Of a stretch of DNA of 64,000 nt, positions 44,703 to 52,916 are shown one piece after another (the stretch's first letter is position 1; each line of letters opens with the position of its first letter). The DNA lies in contig DATAID010000076.1 of assembly GCA_036262835.1 (NCBI GenBank), positions 1-64,000 on the forward strand. Direction: 5' to 3'. The notes below the pieces were generated by a model. That model searched no databases. It had not been told where the DNA came from and was given only the letters and a program-made list of their open reading frames with translations. Both the position numbers and the translations under genes were made by a program. The stretch is from RBG-16-66-20 sp036262835. GTDB taxonomy: Bacteria; Pseudomonadota; Gammaproteobacteria; Burkholderiales; SG8-39.

Positions 44703-45236
44703 ATGAGGCGGTTCCTGGACCGCCTCTACGACGGGGCGGGCGTCCTCGCGGCGCTCTGCCTCGCCGCCATCTTCGTGGTGATGATGGCGGCCTCGCTCTC
44801 CCGCGTCATCGGCTGGCCGATCCAGGGCGCCGACGACGTCACCGCATGGCTGTGCGGCGCATGCGCGTTCCTCGCCATCGGCCACACGTTCCGCCACGGC
44901 GAACTGGTGCGCGTGGGCCTCTGGCTCGACCACCTGAAGGGCAATGCGCGCTGGGTCGCCGAGCTCTTCGCGCTCTTCGTCACCGCGGCGTTCACCCTCT
45001 ACATGAACTGGGCGGTGGCGCGCTTCGTCTACGAGAGCTGGAAGTTCCACGAGGTCGCGCAGGGGATCATTCGCATCCCGATCTGGATCCCGCAGTTGTG
45101 CTTCGTGGCGGGCGTCCTGATCTTCCTCGTCGCCGTGCTGGATGAACTGCTTCTGGTCCTGAAGAAGCAGAAGCCCACCTACCAGGTCGCCGAGGATGCG
45201 CGCCGGGCGTCGGGCGACTTTTCGGAGTCGGTATAG
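44703..45236 (+). CDS. dctQ: TRAP transporter small membrane subunit (DctQ)
   Basis: A 177-residue protein with four membrane helices (for example VLAALCLAAIFVVMMAASLS, VTAAFTLYMNWAVARFVY and LCFVAGVLIFLVAVLDELLL). The conserved helix-1/2 loop is GWPIQGADDVTAWL. DctQ pairs with DctM to form the membrane part of the Na+-coupled TRAP system. It is directly adjacent to dctM. Confidence 0.92.
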   Translation: MRRFLDRLYDGAGVLAALCLAAIFVVMMAASLSRVIGWPIQGADDVTAWLCGACAFLAIGHTFRHGELVRVGLWLDHLKGNARWVAELFALFVTAAFTLYMNWAVARFVYESWKFHEVAQGIIRIPIWIPQLCFVAGVLIFLVAVLDELLLVLKKQKPTYQVAEDARRASGDFSESV

Positions 45237-46547
45237 GTGACGCCGCTCGAGATCGGCATCGTCCTGCTCTGCGTCCTGCTCGTCCTGCTGGTTGGCGGCG
45301 TGTGGATCGGCATCGCGCTCGCGACGGTGGCGTGGTTCGGGCTGCAGTTCTTCACCAGCACCCCGCCGGACGTGAACCTCTTCCAGTCGTTCTGGGGCTC
45401 GAGCGCCTCGTGGACGCTCGCCGCCCTGCCGCTCTTCGTCTGGATGGGAGAGATCCTGTTCCGCACCAAGCTCTCGGAGGAGATGTTCGAGGGCCTGGCG
45501 CCGTGGCTCGGTTGGCTGCCGGGGCGCCTGATGCACGTGAACATCCTCGGCTGCGCCATCTTCGGCACCGTGTCGGGGTCCTCCGCCGCGACTTGCGCGA
45601 CCATTGCCAAGGTGGCGCTGCCCGAGCTCAAGCGCCGCGGCTACGACGAGAAGACCTGCCTCGGCTCGCTCGCCGCCGCCGGCACGCTCGGCATCCTGCT
45701 GCCCCCCTCGATCATCATGGTGGTCTACGCGGTCGCCGCCGAGGTATCGATCATCAAGGTGTTTCTCGCCGGCTTCATCCCGGGCTTCCTCCTGACGGCG
45801 CTCTTCTCCGGCTACATCGTCGTCTGGGCGTGGCTCAACCCGGGGAAGACCCCCGCCGACGACATCCGCATGAGCTTCGTCGAAAAGCTGAAGAAGGCGA
45901 AGAACCTCATTCCGTGCACCGTCCTGATCATCTTCATCGTCTGGGTGATGGTGATCGGCTGGGCCACCGCCACCGAGGCCGCCGCCTACGGGGTGCTCGG
46001 CGCGCTCGGCATCGCGTGGTGGTCGGGCGGGCTCACGCGCCAGAACTTCTGGCTGAGCCTGATGGGCGCGACACGGCTCTCCTGCATGATCATGTTCATC
46101 CTCGCGGGCGCGAGCTTCCTCTCCTCGTGCATGGCCTTCACCGGCATCCCGCGCGCGCTTGCCGAATGGGTGCAGTCCCTGGCGCCGCACAAGTACACGC
46201 TCATCGCGATCCTCGCCTTCATCTACATCGTGCTCGGCACGGCGCTGGACGGCGTGTCGATGATCGTGCTCACCACCTCCATCGTGATCCCGATGGTGGA
46301 AAAAGCGGGCTTCGACCTCGTCTGGTTCGGTATCTTCATCGTGCTGCTGGTGGAGATCGCCGAGCTCACGCCGCCGCTCGGCTTCAACATCTTCGTGCTG
46401 CAGACAATGACCGGCCGCGATTCGAACTACGTCGCGCTCGCCTCGCTACCCTTCTTCGCCATGATGGTGCTCTGCATCGCGCTCATCACGCTGTTTCCCG
46501 AGATTGCCACCTGGCTGCCGGACCTGCTGATCCAGAAGGCGAAATAG
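45237..46547 (+). CDS. dctM: TRAP transporter large membrane subunit (DctM)
   Basis: A 436-residue protein with about 12 membrane helices. Characteristic segments are GSSAATCATIAKVALPELKRRGYD, GTLGILLPPSIIMVVYA and LTPPLGFNIFVLQ. DctM carries the ions and substrate. The GTG start at 45237 follows the dctQ stop directly. The full set is complete, so the transporter is likely functional. Confidence 0.95.
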   Translation: MTPLEIGIVLLCVLLVLLVGGVWIGIALATVAWFGLQFFTSTPPDVNLFQSFWGSSASWTLAALPLFVWMGEILFRTKLSEEMFEGLAPWLGWLPGRLMHVNILGCAIFGTVSGSSAATCATIAKVALPELKRRGYDEKTCLGSLAAAGTLGILLPPSIIMVVYAVAAEVSIIKVFLAGFIPGFLLTALFSGYIVVWAWLNPGKTPADDIRMSFVEKLKKAKNLIPCTVLIIFIVWVMVIGWATATEAAAYGVLGALGIAWWSGGLTRQNFWLSLMGATRLSCMIMFILAGASFLSSCMAFTGIPRALAEWVQSLAPHKYTLIAILAFIYIVLGTALDGVSMIVLTTSIVIPMVEKAGFDLVWFGIFIVLLVEIAELTPPLGFNIFVLQTMTGRDSNYVALASLPFFAMMVLCIALITLFPEIATWLPDLLIQKAK

Positions 46548-46556
46548 GAAAGCGCC

Positions 46557-47945
46557 GTGCCGCAGCCGGTCTACCTCAGCGCAGACATCCGGCGCATCGA
46601 GCAGGCGGACGCCGCGGCGACCCCGCCGCTCATGGAGCGCGCCGGCGCTGCGGCCGCCGAGCTTGCGACGAAGCTTTGCGGCGACAGGACGAAGGATGTC
46701 GTCGTGCTCGCCGGGCCGGGGAACAACGGCGGCGATGCCAAGGTGGTTTCGCGCCTTTTGCAGGAGAAGTTTTTTCGCGTCTCACTGGTCGAGAAAGAAG
46801 TTCCCGACAAGAACCCCGGCCTCATTGTCGACGGACTCTTCGGCATCGGCCTCGCGCGGCCGATCGAAGGCGAGCTTGCCAAGCTGATCGCCTGGGTGAA
46901 CGCCCAGCGTTGCCCGGTGCTCGCGCTCGACATCCCGAGCGGGCTGCAAGCGGATACCGGCCGCGTGCTCGGCTGCGCGGTGCGCGCGACGCACACGATC
47001 ACCTTCCTCGGGCTCAAGCCCGGCCTCCTCACGCTCGAAGGGCCGGACCTTTGCGGGGACGTCAGCGTCGCCGACCTGGGGGTCGAGAAGCCCAAAGTCG
47101 ATCACGGGTGGGTCGCCGAGCCCGCCCTTTTCGCCAACGCGCTCAAGCCCCGGCCCGCGAACTTCCACAAGGGCATGGCGGGCTCGCTCGGCATCGTCGG
47201 AGGCGCCGAGGGCATGACGGGCGCCGCGCTCCTCGCCGGCCGGGCCGCGCTCAAGCTCGGAGCCGGACGCGTCTATGTCGGCGCCCTGGGCGGAAGCACG
47301 CCGGTCGATTTCCACAGCCCCGAGCTGATGCTGCGCAGCGCCGACGAAATCCTGGCGCTCGACCTGGACGCCCTCGTGATGGGCCCCGGCCTGGGCGAGA
47401 GCGAAAGGGCGGAAACCCTGCTCGGCGCCGTTCTCGCGAGCGACATGCCGTGCGTGCTCGACGCAGACGCGCTCAACCTGATTGCGCAGAACGAGGATCT
47501 CAGGCGGGCCTGCGCAAAGCGCCCAGCCGAGACGCTGCTGACGCCGCACCCCGCCGAAGCAGGCCGCCTGCTCGCGGAGACCACGGCGCACGTGCAGGAG
47601 GACCGCCTGAAGGCCGCGCGCGCGCTTTCAGGCAACCTGAACGCGCATGTGGTGCTGAAGGGCGCGGGCAGCGTGCTCGTGGCGCGCGACGGCCACTGGT
47701 TCATCAACGACTCGGGCAACAGCGGCATGGCCTCCGCCGGCATGGGTGACGTGCTTTCCGGCATCCTCGGCGCTTTGCTCGCACAGCAGTACTCGGGCGA
47801 GACCGCCCTCGTTCTGGGTACGCACCTGCACGGCTGCGCGGCGGATGAATGCGTCGCCAACGGCATCGGCCCCGTCGGGCTCACCGCGGGCGAGATCATC
47901 GATCCCGCGCGCCGGATCTGGAATTCCTGGCTCGACCGCCGCTAG
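46557..47945 (+). CDS. nnr: Bifunctional NAD(P)H-hydrate epimerase/dehydratase
   Basis: A 462-residue fusion. The N-terminal YjeF epimerase part has VVLAGPGNNGGDAKVV near residue 46 and ALDIPSGLQADTG. The C-terminal YjeF/CARKD dehydratase part has LVMGPGLGES, LTPHPAEAGRLL and SGNSGMASAGMGDVLSGILGA. It repairs damaged NAD(P)H hydrates, using ATP or ADP. The GTG start follows AGGAAAG. It ends the LhgO-TRAP run and lies 9 bases after dctM. Confidence 0.96.
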   Translation: MPQPVYLSADIRRIEQADAAATPPLMERAGAAAAELATKLCGDRTKDVVVLAGPGNNGGDAKVVSRLLQEKFFRVSLVEKEVPDKNPGLIVDGLFGIGLARPIEGELAKLIAWVNAQRCPVLALDIPSGLQADTGRVLGCAVRATHTITFLGLKPGLLTLEGPDLCGDVSVADLGVEKPKVDHGWVAEPALFANALKPRPANFHKGMAGSLGIVGGAEGMTGAALLAGRAALKLGAGRVYVGALGGSTPVDFHSPELMLRSADEILALDLDALVMGPGLGESERAETLLGAVLASDMPCVLDADALNLIAQNEDLRRACAKRPAETLLTPHPAEAGRLLAETTAHVQEDRLKAARALSGNLNAHVVLKGAGSVLVARDGHWFINDSGNSGMASAGMGDVLSGILGALLAQQYSGETALVLGTHLHGCAADECVANGIGPVGLTAGEIIDPARRIWNSWLDRR

Positions 47946-47954
47946 CAGCGCCGA

Positions 47955-48812
47955 TCAGGGCTCGACGATTTCCCAGCCGGCGACCGTCCAGCGCAACAGC
48001 GTGAGCGAGAGCGGCCGCGTCGAGCCGCGCGCCGCCTCGCGGCCGAGCGCGCGCAGGCCTTGGAGGGCTTGGGCGTTCGACGCCTCGCCATAGATGAGCA
48101 GGTTCGAGGCCGGCACCATGACCACGAGCTGGTGCTTCATCCGCTCGGCGAGCTCGGCCCATTCGCCGTGCAGGAGCAGCCGGCTCGACTCGTAGTCGTC
48201 CTCGCCCAGGCGGCCGATCTCGCCCGGGCGCGGCACGCGCGCCACGTCGCCCAGCGGCTTCAACTGCTCGCGAAGGTTGCGCCGGCCGAGCTCGAAGAGC
48301 GCCTCCTCGTCGAGCTTGAGCGCGGCGAGATCCTGCTTGACCACCATGCGCATCGAGCGCGGCGAATCGACCACCGGCACCACCCAGAGACCCGGCACGA
48401 GCGGCCGCGCGAGAAGCTCGGCCTTGCCTTCGGCCATCTGCCGGCGCGCCTGCACGACGTAATCCTCGGGCCGGATCACCAGCCGGACCCTCGCCGCTGC
48501 GATGGGGCCGGTCTGCTCGCGCAGGATCTCGGTGATCCCGCCGACGTATTCCTCGATCGCCTTGGGGCAGCGCTCGTAGTTGCGCGTGCAGAACTGCCAG
48601 ACGCGCTCGAGGCCGAGGCGCCCCGCGGCCTTGCCCTCGGCGGTCGCGGCATCCACGCCGAGCGGGCCGGCCGGCTTGAACACGAGCTCGGGCATCGCGC
48701 GGCGCAGGCGCTCGGCAACGTAGCCGGTAAAGCCCTTCTCGTCACCGGGTACGCTCTGCGCGAGCGCGGCGAGCGGCGCCAGCAGGGCCAGCAGGACGAG
48801 CCGCTTAGTCAC
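47955..48812 (-). CDS. Secreted protein of unknown function
   Basis: A 285-residue protein. The GTG at 48812 gives a signal peptide (TKRLVLLALLAPLAALAQS). The N-terminal region has FCTRNYERCPKAIEEYVGG with two cysteines, and a middle segment with RPLVPGLWVVPVVDS. A distant resemblance to DUF1444-type proteins is possible but I could not confirm it. The gene overlaps the end of a second secreted unknown by 8 bases. Confidence 0.65.
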   Translation of the reverse strand: MTKRLVLLALLAPLAALAQSVPGDEKGFTGYVAERLRRAMPELVFKPAGPLGVDAATAEGKAAGRLGLERVWQFCTRNYERCPKAIEEYVGGITEILREQTGPIAAARVRLVIRPEDYVVQARRQMAEGKAELLARPLVPGLWVVPVVDSPRSMRMVVKQDLAALKLDEEALFELGRRNLREQLKPLGDVARVPRPGEIGRLGEDDYESSRLLLHGEWAELAERMKHQLVVMVPASNLLIYGEASNAQALQGLRALGREAARGSTRPLSLTLLRWTVAGWEIVEP

Positions 48813-49155
48813 AGTTGTAAAAAGCCTGGCGCTGCTGCAGGCTGATCGCGTCGAGGTCTTCCGGGTGGCGCGGCCTTCCGCTCGAATCGAGCAAGCGCGC
48901 CTCGAGCACGGCAAGCCGCTTCTCGAGCTTCGCCGTGCGGGGATCGGCGCTCAGCCGCGCGAACTTCCTTTTCAGCGCGTCGAGGTCGCCCATGCGGTTC
49001 TCGGTCTCGGCCATGACGATCTCGCGCCGCAGCTGGCGCCTCTCGCAATGGACCGGCTCGAGCTGCTTCGCGATCTCGAGGAACTCCCTGGCGTCCGGGG
49101 TGATTCCGAAAGCGAGGGAGCTGAAAACAGCGAGGCAGCAGCCGAAAACTCTCAA
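48805..49155 (-). CDS. Secreted coiled-coil protein of unknown function
   Basis: A 116-residue protein. A TTG at 49155 overlaps the stop of the FMN-binding gene as TTGA and gives a hydrophobic N-terminus (RVFGCCLAVFSSLAFG) that may be a signal peptide. The rest is helical and charged (MAETENRMGDLDALKRKFARL), with single cysteines near the start and end. Function unknown. A longer frame upstream would run through the preceding gene and was rejected. Confidence 0.55.
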   Translation of the reverse strand: MRVFGCCLAVFSSLAFGITPDAREFLEIAKQLEPVHCERRQLRREIVMAETENRMGDLDALKRKFARLSADPRTAKLEKRLAVLEARLLDSSGRPRHPEDLDAISLQQRQAFYNCD

Positions 49156-50642
49156 GCCACTCTCACCCGCGCTTTCGGCTCGGGATAGGGGTAGAGCATG
49201 TTGAGCGCGATCGACTGCTGGTTGGCCTGCACGATGCGCACGTGCTCGCGGCGCAGCTCGCGCGAGTGCCGCACGCCGCACGAGTGCGCGATCATGTCGA
49301 TCTCGCGGTTCATGCCGTTCGCGTAGTTGGCGACGCGCAGGTACTTCTCCTCGACCACGAGCGCCCGCTGCAGGCGCTTGTTGTGCGTGGTGACGCCGGT
49401 CGGGCAGGTGTTCTGGTGGCAGCGCAGCGCCTGGATGCAGCCGAGCGAAAACATGAAGCCGCGCGCGGTGTTGACGAAATCCGCGCCGACCGCGAGCGCC
49501 CAGGCGGCGCGCGCGGAGGTGACGATCTTGCCCGAGGCGACGATGCGCACGCGCTGCTTCAGGCCCGACTCGATCAGCGCGTCCACGACTCTGGGCAGCG
49601 CCTCATCGATGGACAGGCTCATGTGGTCGGCGAGCGCCTGGGGCGCGGCGCCCGAGCCGCCCTCGCCGCCGTCGATGACGAGGAAGTCGGGCGCGAATTC
49701 GAGGCCGCGGCGGTGCACCGCGTCGGCCAGATCGTTCATGAAGCGCCAGCCGCCGACCGCCGTCTTCACGCCGACCGGCCGGCCGGTCAGGTCGCGGATG
49801 CGCACGACCATCTCGAGCAGCTCGCTCATGTTGGAGATGTCGCGATGGCGGTTGGGCGAGATCGAATCGCGGCCCTCCGGAATGCCGCGGATCTGCGAGA
49901 TCTCGGCCGTCACCTTCTTCGCCGGCAGCACGCCGCCCTTGCCGGGCTTCGCGCCCTGCGAGAGCTTGATCTCGAAGGCCTTCACCACCTTGCCGAGCTC
50001 GACCAGGCGGTCATTGCTCAGGTTGCCCTGCGCGTCGCGCACGCCGTACTTCGCCGTGCCGATCTGCATGATGACATCGCAGCCGCCCTCGAGGTGATAG
50101 GGCGAGAGGCCGCCCTCGCCGGTGTCCATCCAGCAGCCGGCGACCGCCGCGCCGCGCGAAAGCGAGCGCACCGCCGGCGCGGAGATCGCGCCGAAGCTCA
50201 TGCCGCTGACGTTGACGATCGAGCGCGCCTCGAAGGGAAAGCGCGCGTAGCCTTCGCCGAGCGTGAGCGAGGGCGTGGGCAGCCGCTCCTCTTCCAGCAC
50301 CGGGAAGGGATGGTTGACGAAGATGAGCGCGCCGGAGTGATGCAGGTCGTAGGTCGAGCCGAAGCCGATCACGCCGCCCTCGTTCTTGGCGAGCCGGTAG
50401 ACCCAGCCGCGCGTCGCGCGGTTGAACGGCATCTCGTCGCGGTCGCCGGCGAAGAAGTACTGGCGGAAGTATTCGCCCAGCTCCTCGAAGAAGTAGCGCA
50501 GGCGCCCGACGACCGGGTAATTGCGCAGCACGCCGTGCTTTTTCTGCGTGATGTCGCGGATGAAGAAGAAAACGAAGGCCGCGAGCGCCGCGAAGCCGAT
50601 CAGCGTCCCGACGCCGTACTGCAGGATCCCCATTACGTCCAT
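49152..50642 (-). CDS. FMN-binding glutamate-synthase-family protein (GltB-like, single-domain)
   Basis: A 496-residue protein with an N-terminal membrane helix (GVGTLIGFAALAAFVFFFIRD), then the glutamate-synthase central and FMN-binding domains without the amidotransferase part. FMN motifs are DGGEGGSGAAP and VGADFVNTARG. The 3Fe-4S cysteines are in GCIQALRCHQNTCPTG. Such proteins are common in betaproteobacteria as stand-alone GltB-like enzymes with an unknown electron donor. The hydrophobic N-terminus suggests membrane attachment. Confidence 0.88.
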   Translation of the reverse strand: MDVMGILQYGVGTLIGFAALAAFVFFFIRDITQKKHGVLRNYPVVGRLRYFFEELGEYFRQYFFAGDRDEMPFNRATRGWVYRLAKNEGGVIGFGSTYDLHHSGALIFVNHPFPVLEEERLPTPSLTLGEGYARFPFEARSIVNVSGMSFGAISAPAVRSLSRGAAVAGCWMDTGEGGLSPYHLEGGCDVIMQIGTAKYGVRDAQGNLSNDRLVELGKVVKAFEIKLSQGAKPGKGGVLPAKKVTAEISQIRGIPEGRDSISPNRHRDISNMSELLEMVVRIRDLTGRPVGVKTAVGGWRFMNDLADAVHRRGLEFAPDFLVIDGGEGGSGAAPQALADHMSLSIDEALPRVVDALIESGLKQRVRIVASGKIVTSARAAWALAVGADFVNTARGFMFSLGCIQALRCHQNTCPTGVTTHNKRLQRALVVEEKYLRVANYANGMNREIDMIAHSCGVRHSRELRREHVRIVQANQQSIALNMLYPYPEPKARVRVA

Positions 50643-50656
50643 GAGCCTACCCCCGA

Positions 50657-50671
50657 CCCCTATGATAGGGG
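50657..50671. repeat. Palindromic hairpin CCCCTA/TAGGGG
   Basis: CCCCTA and TAGGGG flank TGA, a perfect 6-bp stem in the gap between bcp and the GltB-like gene. Its minus-strand core TATCAT is also a -10-like hexamer, so it could be a terminator relic or an operator. It is followed on the plus strand by AAAAA. Confidence 0.35.
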
Positions 50672-50695
50672 AAAAAGCCCCCGGGGCCGCAGGCT
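50672..50695 (-). terminator. Rho-independent terminator of bcp
   Basis: After the bcp stop on the minus strand, AGCCT...GGGCT with a GC-rich core (GGCCCCGGGGG) is followed by TTTTT. It would stop bcp transcription before the GltB-like gene. Confidence 0.45.
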
Positions 50696-51165
50696 CAGGA
50701 CTTCAGCTTGCGAACGACGTCGTAGATCTCTGCGGCGTGGTGCTTGGGGTTCACGCCGTAGGCGGCGTGGCGGATGACGCCTTTCTTGTCGATCACGAAG
50801 GTCGAGCGCACCAGGCACTCGCGCCGCGCGCCGTCGACCTCCTTCTCCTGCAGCACGCCGTAACGGCGGCACACCTCCCCTTCGGGGTCGGAGAGCAGCT
50901 CGATCGACAGGCCGTGCTTGTCGCGGAATTCGGCGTGCGTGAGGCAGTCGTCGCGCGACACGCCGAGGATGACGCAGCTGCACTTGCCGAACTCTTCTTC
51001 GTGATCCGAGAACTCGGCGGCCTGCAGCGTGCAGCCGGGCGTGCCGTCGCGCGGATAGAAATAAAGCACCACGCGCTTCTTGCCGATGAAGGAAGCGAGC
51101 TCGACCGTCTGCATGTCGGCATCGGGCAGCGCGAATTCGGGTGCAGTTTGTCCGGGCTGAAGCAT
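50695..51165 (-). CDS. bcp: Thioredoxin-dependent peroxiredoxin Bcp
   Basis: A 156-residue peroxiredoxin. The peroxidatic Cys is in YPRDGTPGCTLQAAEF near residue 45. The CSC dyad near residue 70 may contain the resolving Cys. The start at 51165 gives MLQPGQTAPEF, the family N-terminus. Bcp reduces hydroperoxides with thioredoxin. It has a good sigma70-type promoter in the divergent gap with roxA. Confidence 0.95.
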   Translation of the reverse strand: MLQPGQTAPEFALPDADMQTVELASFIGKKRVVLYFYPRDGTPGCTLQAAEFSDHEEEFGKCSCVILGVSRDDCLTHAEFRDKHGLSIELLSDPEGEVCRRYGVLQEKEVDGARRECLVRSTFVIDKKGVIRHAAYGVNPKHHAAEIYDVVRKLKS

Positions 51166-51182
51166 CTTCGTTGTGTCCGGTG

Positions 51183-51210
51183 ATTCTATGCCTGCATGTG
51201 CGTTTGACAA
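51183..51210 (-). promoter_or_regulatory. Putative bcp promoter
   Basis: On the minus strand TTGTCA (51210-51205) and TAGAAT (51188-51183) are 16 bases apart, each matching consensus at 5 of 6 positions. Transcription would start about 11 bases before the bcp ATG. The -35 core overlaps a plus-strand TTGACA. Confidence 0.5.
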
Positions 51211-51253
51211 GACCCGTGCGTGAGATATGTCGCGAGTTGTCCACACATATAAT
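51204..51253 (+). promoter_or_regulatory. Putative roxA promoter region
   Basis: The plus strand has a perfect TTGACA (51204-51209) with a weak TATGTC 16 bases on, and separately a perfect TATAAT (51248-51253) ending 6 bases before the roxA ATG. The second would give a leaderless mRNA. Which one is used cannot be told from sequence. Confidence 0.4.
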
Positions 51254-51259
51254 CAAACG

Positions 51260-52342
51260 ATGGAGGATGCGCTGCTAGGGGGCTTGTCGCCGAAGGAGTT
51301 TTTGCAGCGGCATTGGCAGAAGCGCCCGCTTCTAGTGCGCCGGGCGCTGCCCGGATTTCGCGGCGTGATCGCAAAGCGTCCGCTTTTTGCGCTTGCCTCG
51401 AGCGACGAGGTCGAATCCCGCCTGGTGGAGCGCCGCGGCGCGCACTGGCGCGTCACGCACGGCCCTATATCACAGGATCGTTTCAAGCAGACGCGAGCGC
51501 GCGACTGGACGCTGCTCGTGAACGGCGTCAACCAGCACGCCGCGCCCGCCGAGCAGCTGCTGCGGCGATTCGCCTTCCTGCCGCAGGCGCGCCTCGACGA
51601 TGTCATGGTGAGCTATGCGGCGCCGGGCGGCGGCGTCGGCCCGCACGTCGACAGCTACGATGTGTTCCTCGTCCAGGGTGCCGGGCGGCGCCTGTGGCGG
51701 ATCGAGCGCGCGCGCCGGTTCTCGCTCGTCGAGCGCGCGCCGCTCAAGCTGATCGAGGATTTTTCGCCCCAGGAAGAGTACCTGCTCGAGCCGGGCGACC
51801 TGCTCTACCTGCCGCCCGGCTGGGGCCACGACGGCATCGCGCTGGGAGAGTGCTTCACCTGCTCGGTCGGCTTTCGCGCACCGCGCGGCGCCGAGCTCGG
51901 CGCGGCCTTTCTCGATTACCTCCACGAGCGCGGCCTGCCCGATGCCGAGTATCGCGACCCGGGCCTCAAGCCGGCGACGCAGGGCGGCCGGATCGACGGG
52001 CGCATGGTCGAGTTCGCCGCGCGGCTGCTGGGCAGGATTCGCTGGCGGCGGCGGGACGTCGAGGATTTCCTCGGGCGCTTCCTCACCACGCCCAAGCCAG
52101 AAGTCGTTTTCTCGCCTTCCCGGCGCGGGAAAGGCGAGTCCATACGACTTCACCCCAAAACCCAGTTGCTCTATCGCGGCAACCGGTTCTTCATCAACGG
52201 CGAATCGTTCGCGGTTCCGCGCCGCCAGGCGCGCACCCTTGCGCAGCTCGCCGACCGGCGACAGGCGAGCGCAAAGGTGCTTGATCGCGCCGGCCTCGGC
52301 CGTCTAATCTCCGGCTGGCGGCAGTCCGGCTACCTGCGATGA
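51260..52342 (+). CDS. roxA: Ribosomal oxygenase RoxA/YcfD-like (cupin-like JmjC)
   Basis: A 360-residue 2-oxoglutarate/Fe(II) oxygenase. The iron ligands are the HVD of VGPHVDSYDVFLVQG near residue 133 and the distal His of PPGWGHDGIAL. The C-terminal helical domain with a wing (FINGESFAVPRRQ) matches ribosomal oxygenases, which hydroxylate an arginine of ribosomal protein L16 in E. coli (established). The ATG at 51260 has no Shine-Dalgarno but a perfect TATAAT 6 bases upstream. Confidence 0.93.
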   Translation: MEDALLGGLSPKEFLQRHWQKRPLLVRRALPGFRGVIAKRPLFALASSDEVESRLVERRGAHWRVTHGPISQDRFKQTRARDWTLLVNGVNQHAAPAEQLLRRFAFLPQARLDDVMVSYAAPGGGVGPHVDSYDVFLVQGAGRRLWRIERARRFSLVERAPLKLIEDFSPQEEYLLEPGDLLYLPPGWGHDGIALGECFTCSVGFRAPRGAELGAAFLDYLHERGLPDAEYRDPGLKPATQGGRIDGRMVEFAARLLGRIRWRRRDVEDFLGRFLTTPKPEVVFSPSRRGKGESIRLHPKTQLLYRGNRFFINGESFAVPRRQARTLAQLADRRQASAKVLDRAGLGRLISGWRQSGYLR

Positions 52343-52836
52343 GCGAAGAGAAGCCCAAACCGCAATACGAGCGCTTCGACACCGAAGCCGCCTGGCAAGG
52401 CGCGATCGACCGGCTGCTCGGCCTGAAAGGGCGCGAGATGCGGATCTTCGACCCCGACCTCACGTCGCTGCGCCTGAATTCGCCCGAGCGCATCGAGCGC
52501 TTCGAAAGCTTCCTTCAGGCGAGCCGCACCCGGCGCCTGTTCATCGCCTGCCATGACGCCGAGCACCTCGCCCGCCGCAGCCCGCGCATGATGGGCCTGC
52601 TCGCGCGCTACGCCCACGCCATCCAGGTCAACCGCACGCACGAAGAGATCAAAGGCATCCAGGATTCCTTTCTCGTCCTCGATGCGAGCCACTATGCGCG
52701 CCGCCCCCACGCCGCGTTCTACCGCGGAGCGCTCGGCCTGAACGACGAATTGGAAGCGCTGCCGATGCGCTCGCGCTTCATGGAAATCTGGGCCGCTTCC
52801 TTCCCGGGTGTTTCGAGCACGACGGTCGGCTTGTAA
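52339..52836 (+). CDS. Conserved protein of unknown function coupled to roxA
   Basis: A 165-residue soluble protein. The start overlaps the roxA stop (ATGA). Segments include FDTEAAWQGAIDRLLGL, MRIFDPDLTSLRLNSPERIERFESFL and LVLDASHYARRPHAAFYRG. I recognise no catalytic motif. The arrangement resembles phospholipase-D-like sensor domains (a conserved H..D around CHDAEHLARR) but this is weak. Coupling to roxA suggests a link with translation or ribosome modification. Confidence 0.7.
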   Translation: MSEEKPKPQYERFDTEAAWQGAIDRLLGLKGREMRIFDPDLTSLRLNSPERIERFESFLQASRTRRLFIACHDAEHLARRSPRMMGLLARYAHAIQVNRTHEEIKGIQDSFLVLDASHYARRPHAAFYRGALGLNDELEALPMRSRFMEIWAASFPGVSSTTVGL

Positions 52837-52845
52837 CAGCCGCGC

Positions 52846-52854
52846 TGCTATAAT
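52846..52854 (+). promoter_or_regulatory. Extended -10 promoter of the Lys/Glu-rich lipoprotein gene
   Basis: TGCTATAAT is a perfect extended -10 element (TG, one base, then TATAAT). It would start transcription near 52861, leaving a leader of about 55 bases with a clear AAGGGAGAG ribosome-binding site. Confidence 0.6.
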
Positions 52855-52916
52855 TTTCCGGCAGTTCCTGACAGTAATCTGACATCGTTTAGCAAATCCC
52901 AAGGGAGAGTTACGCA

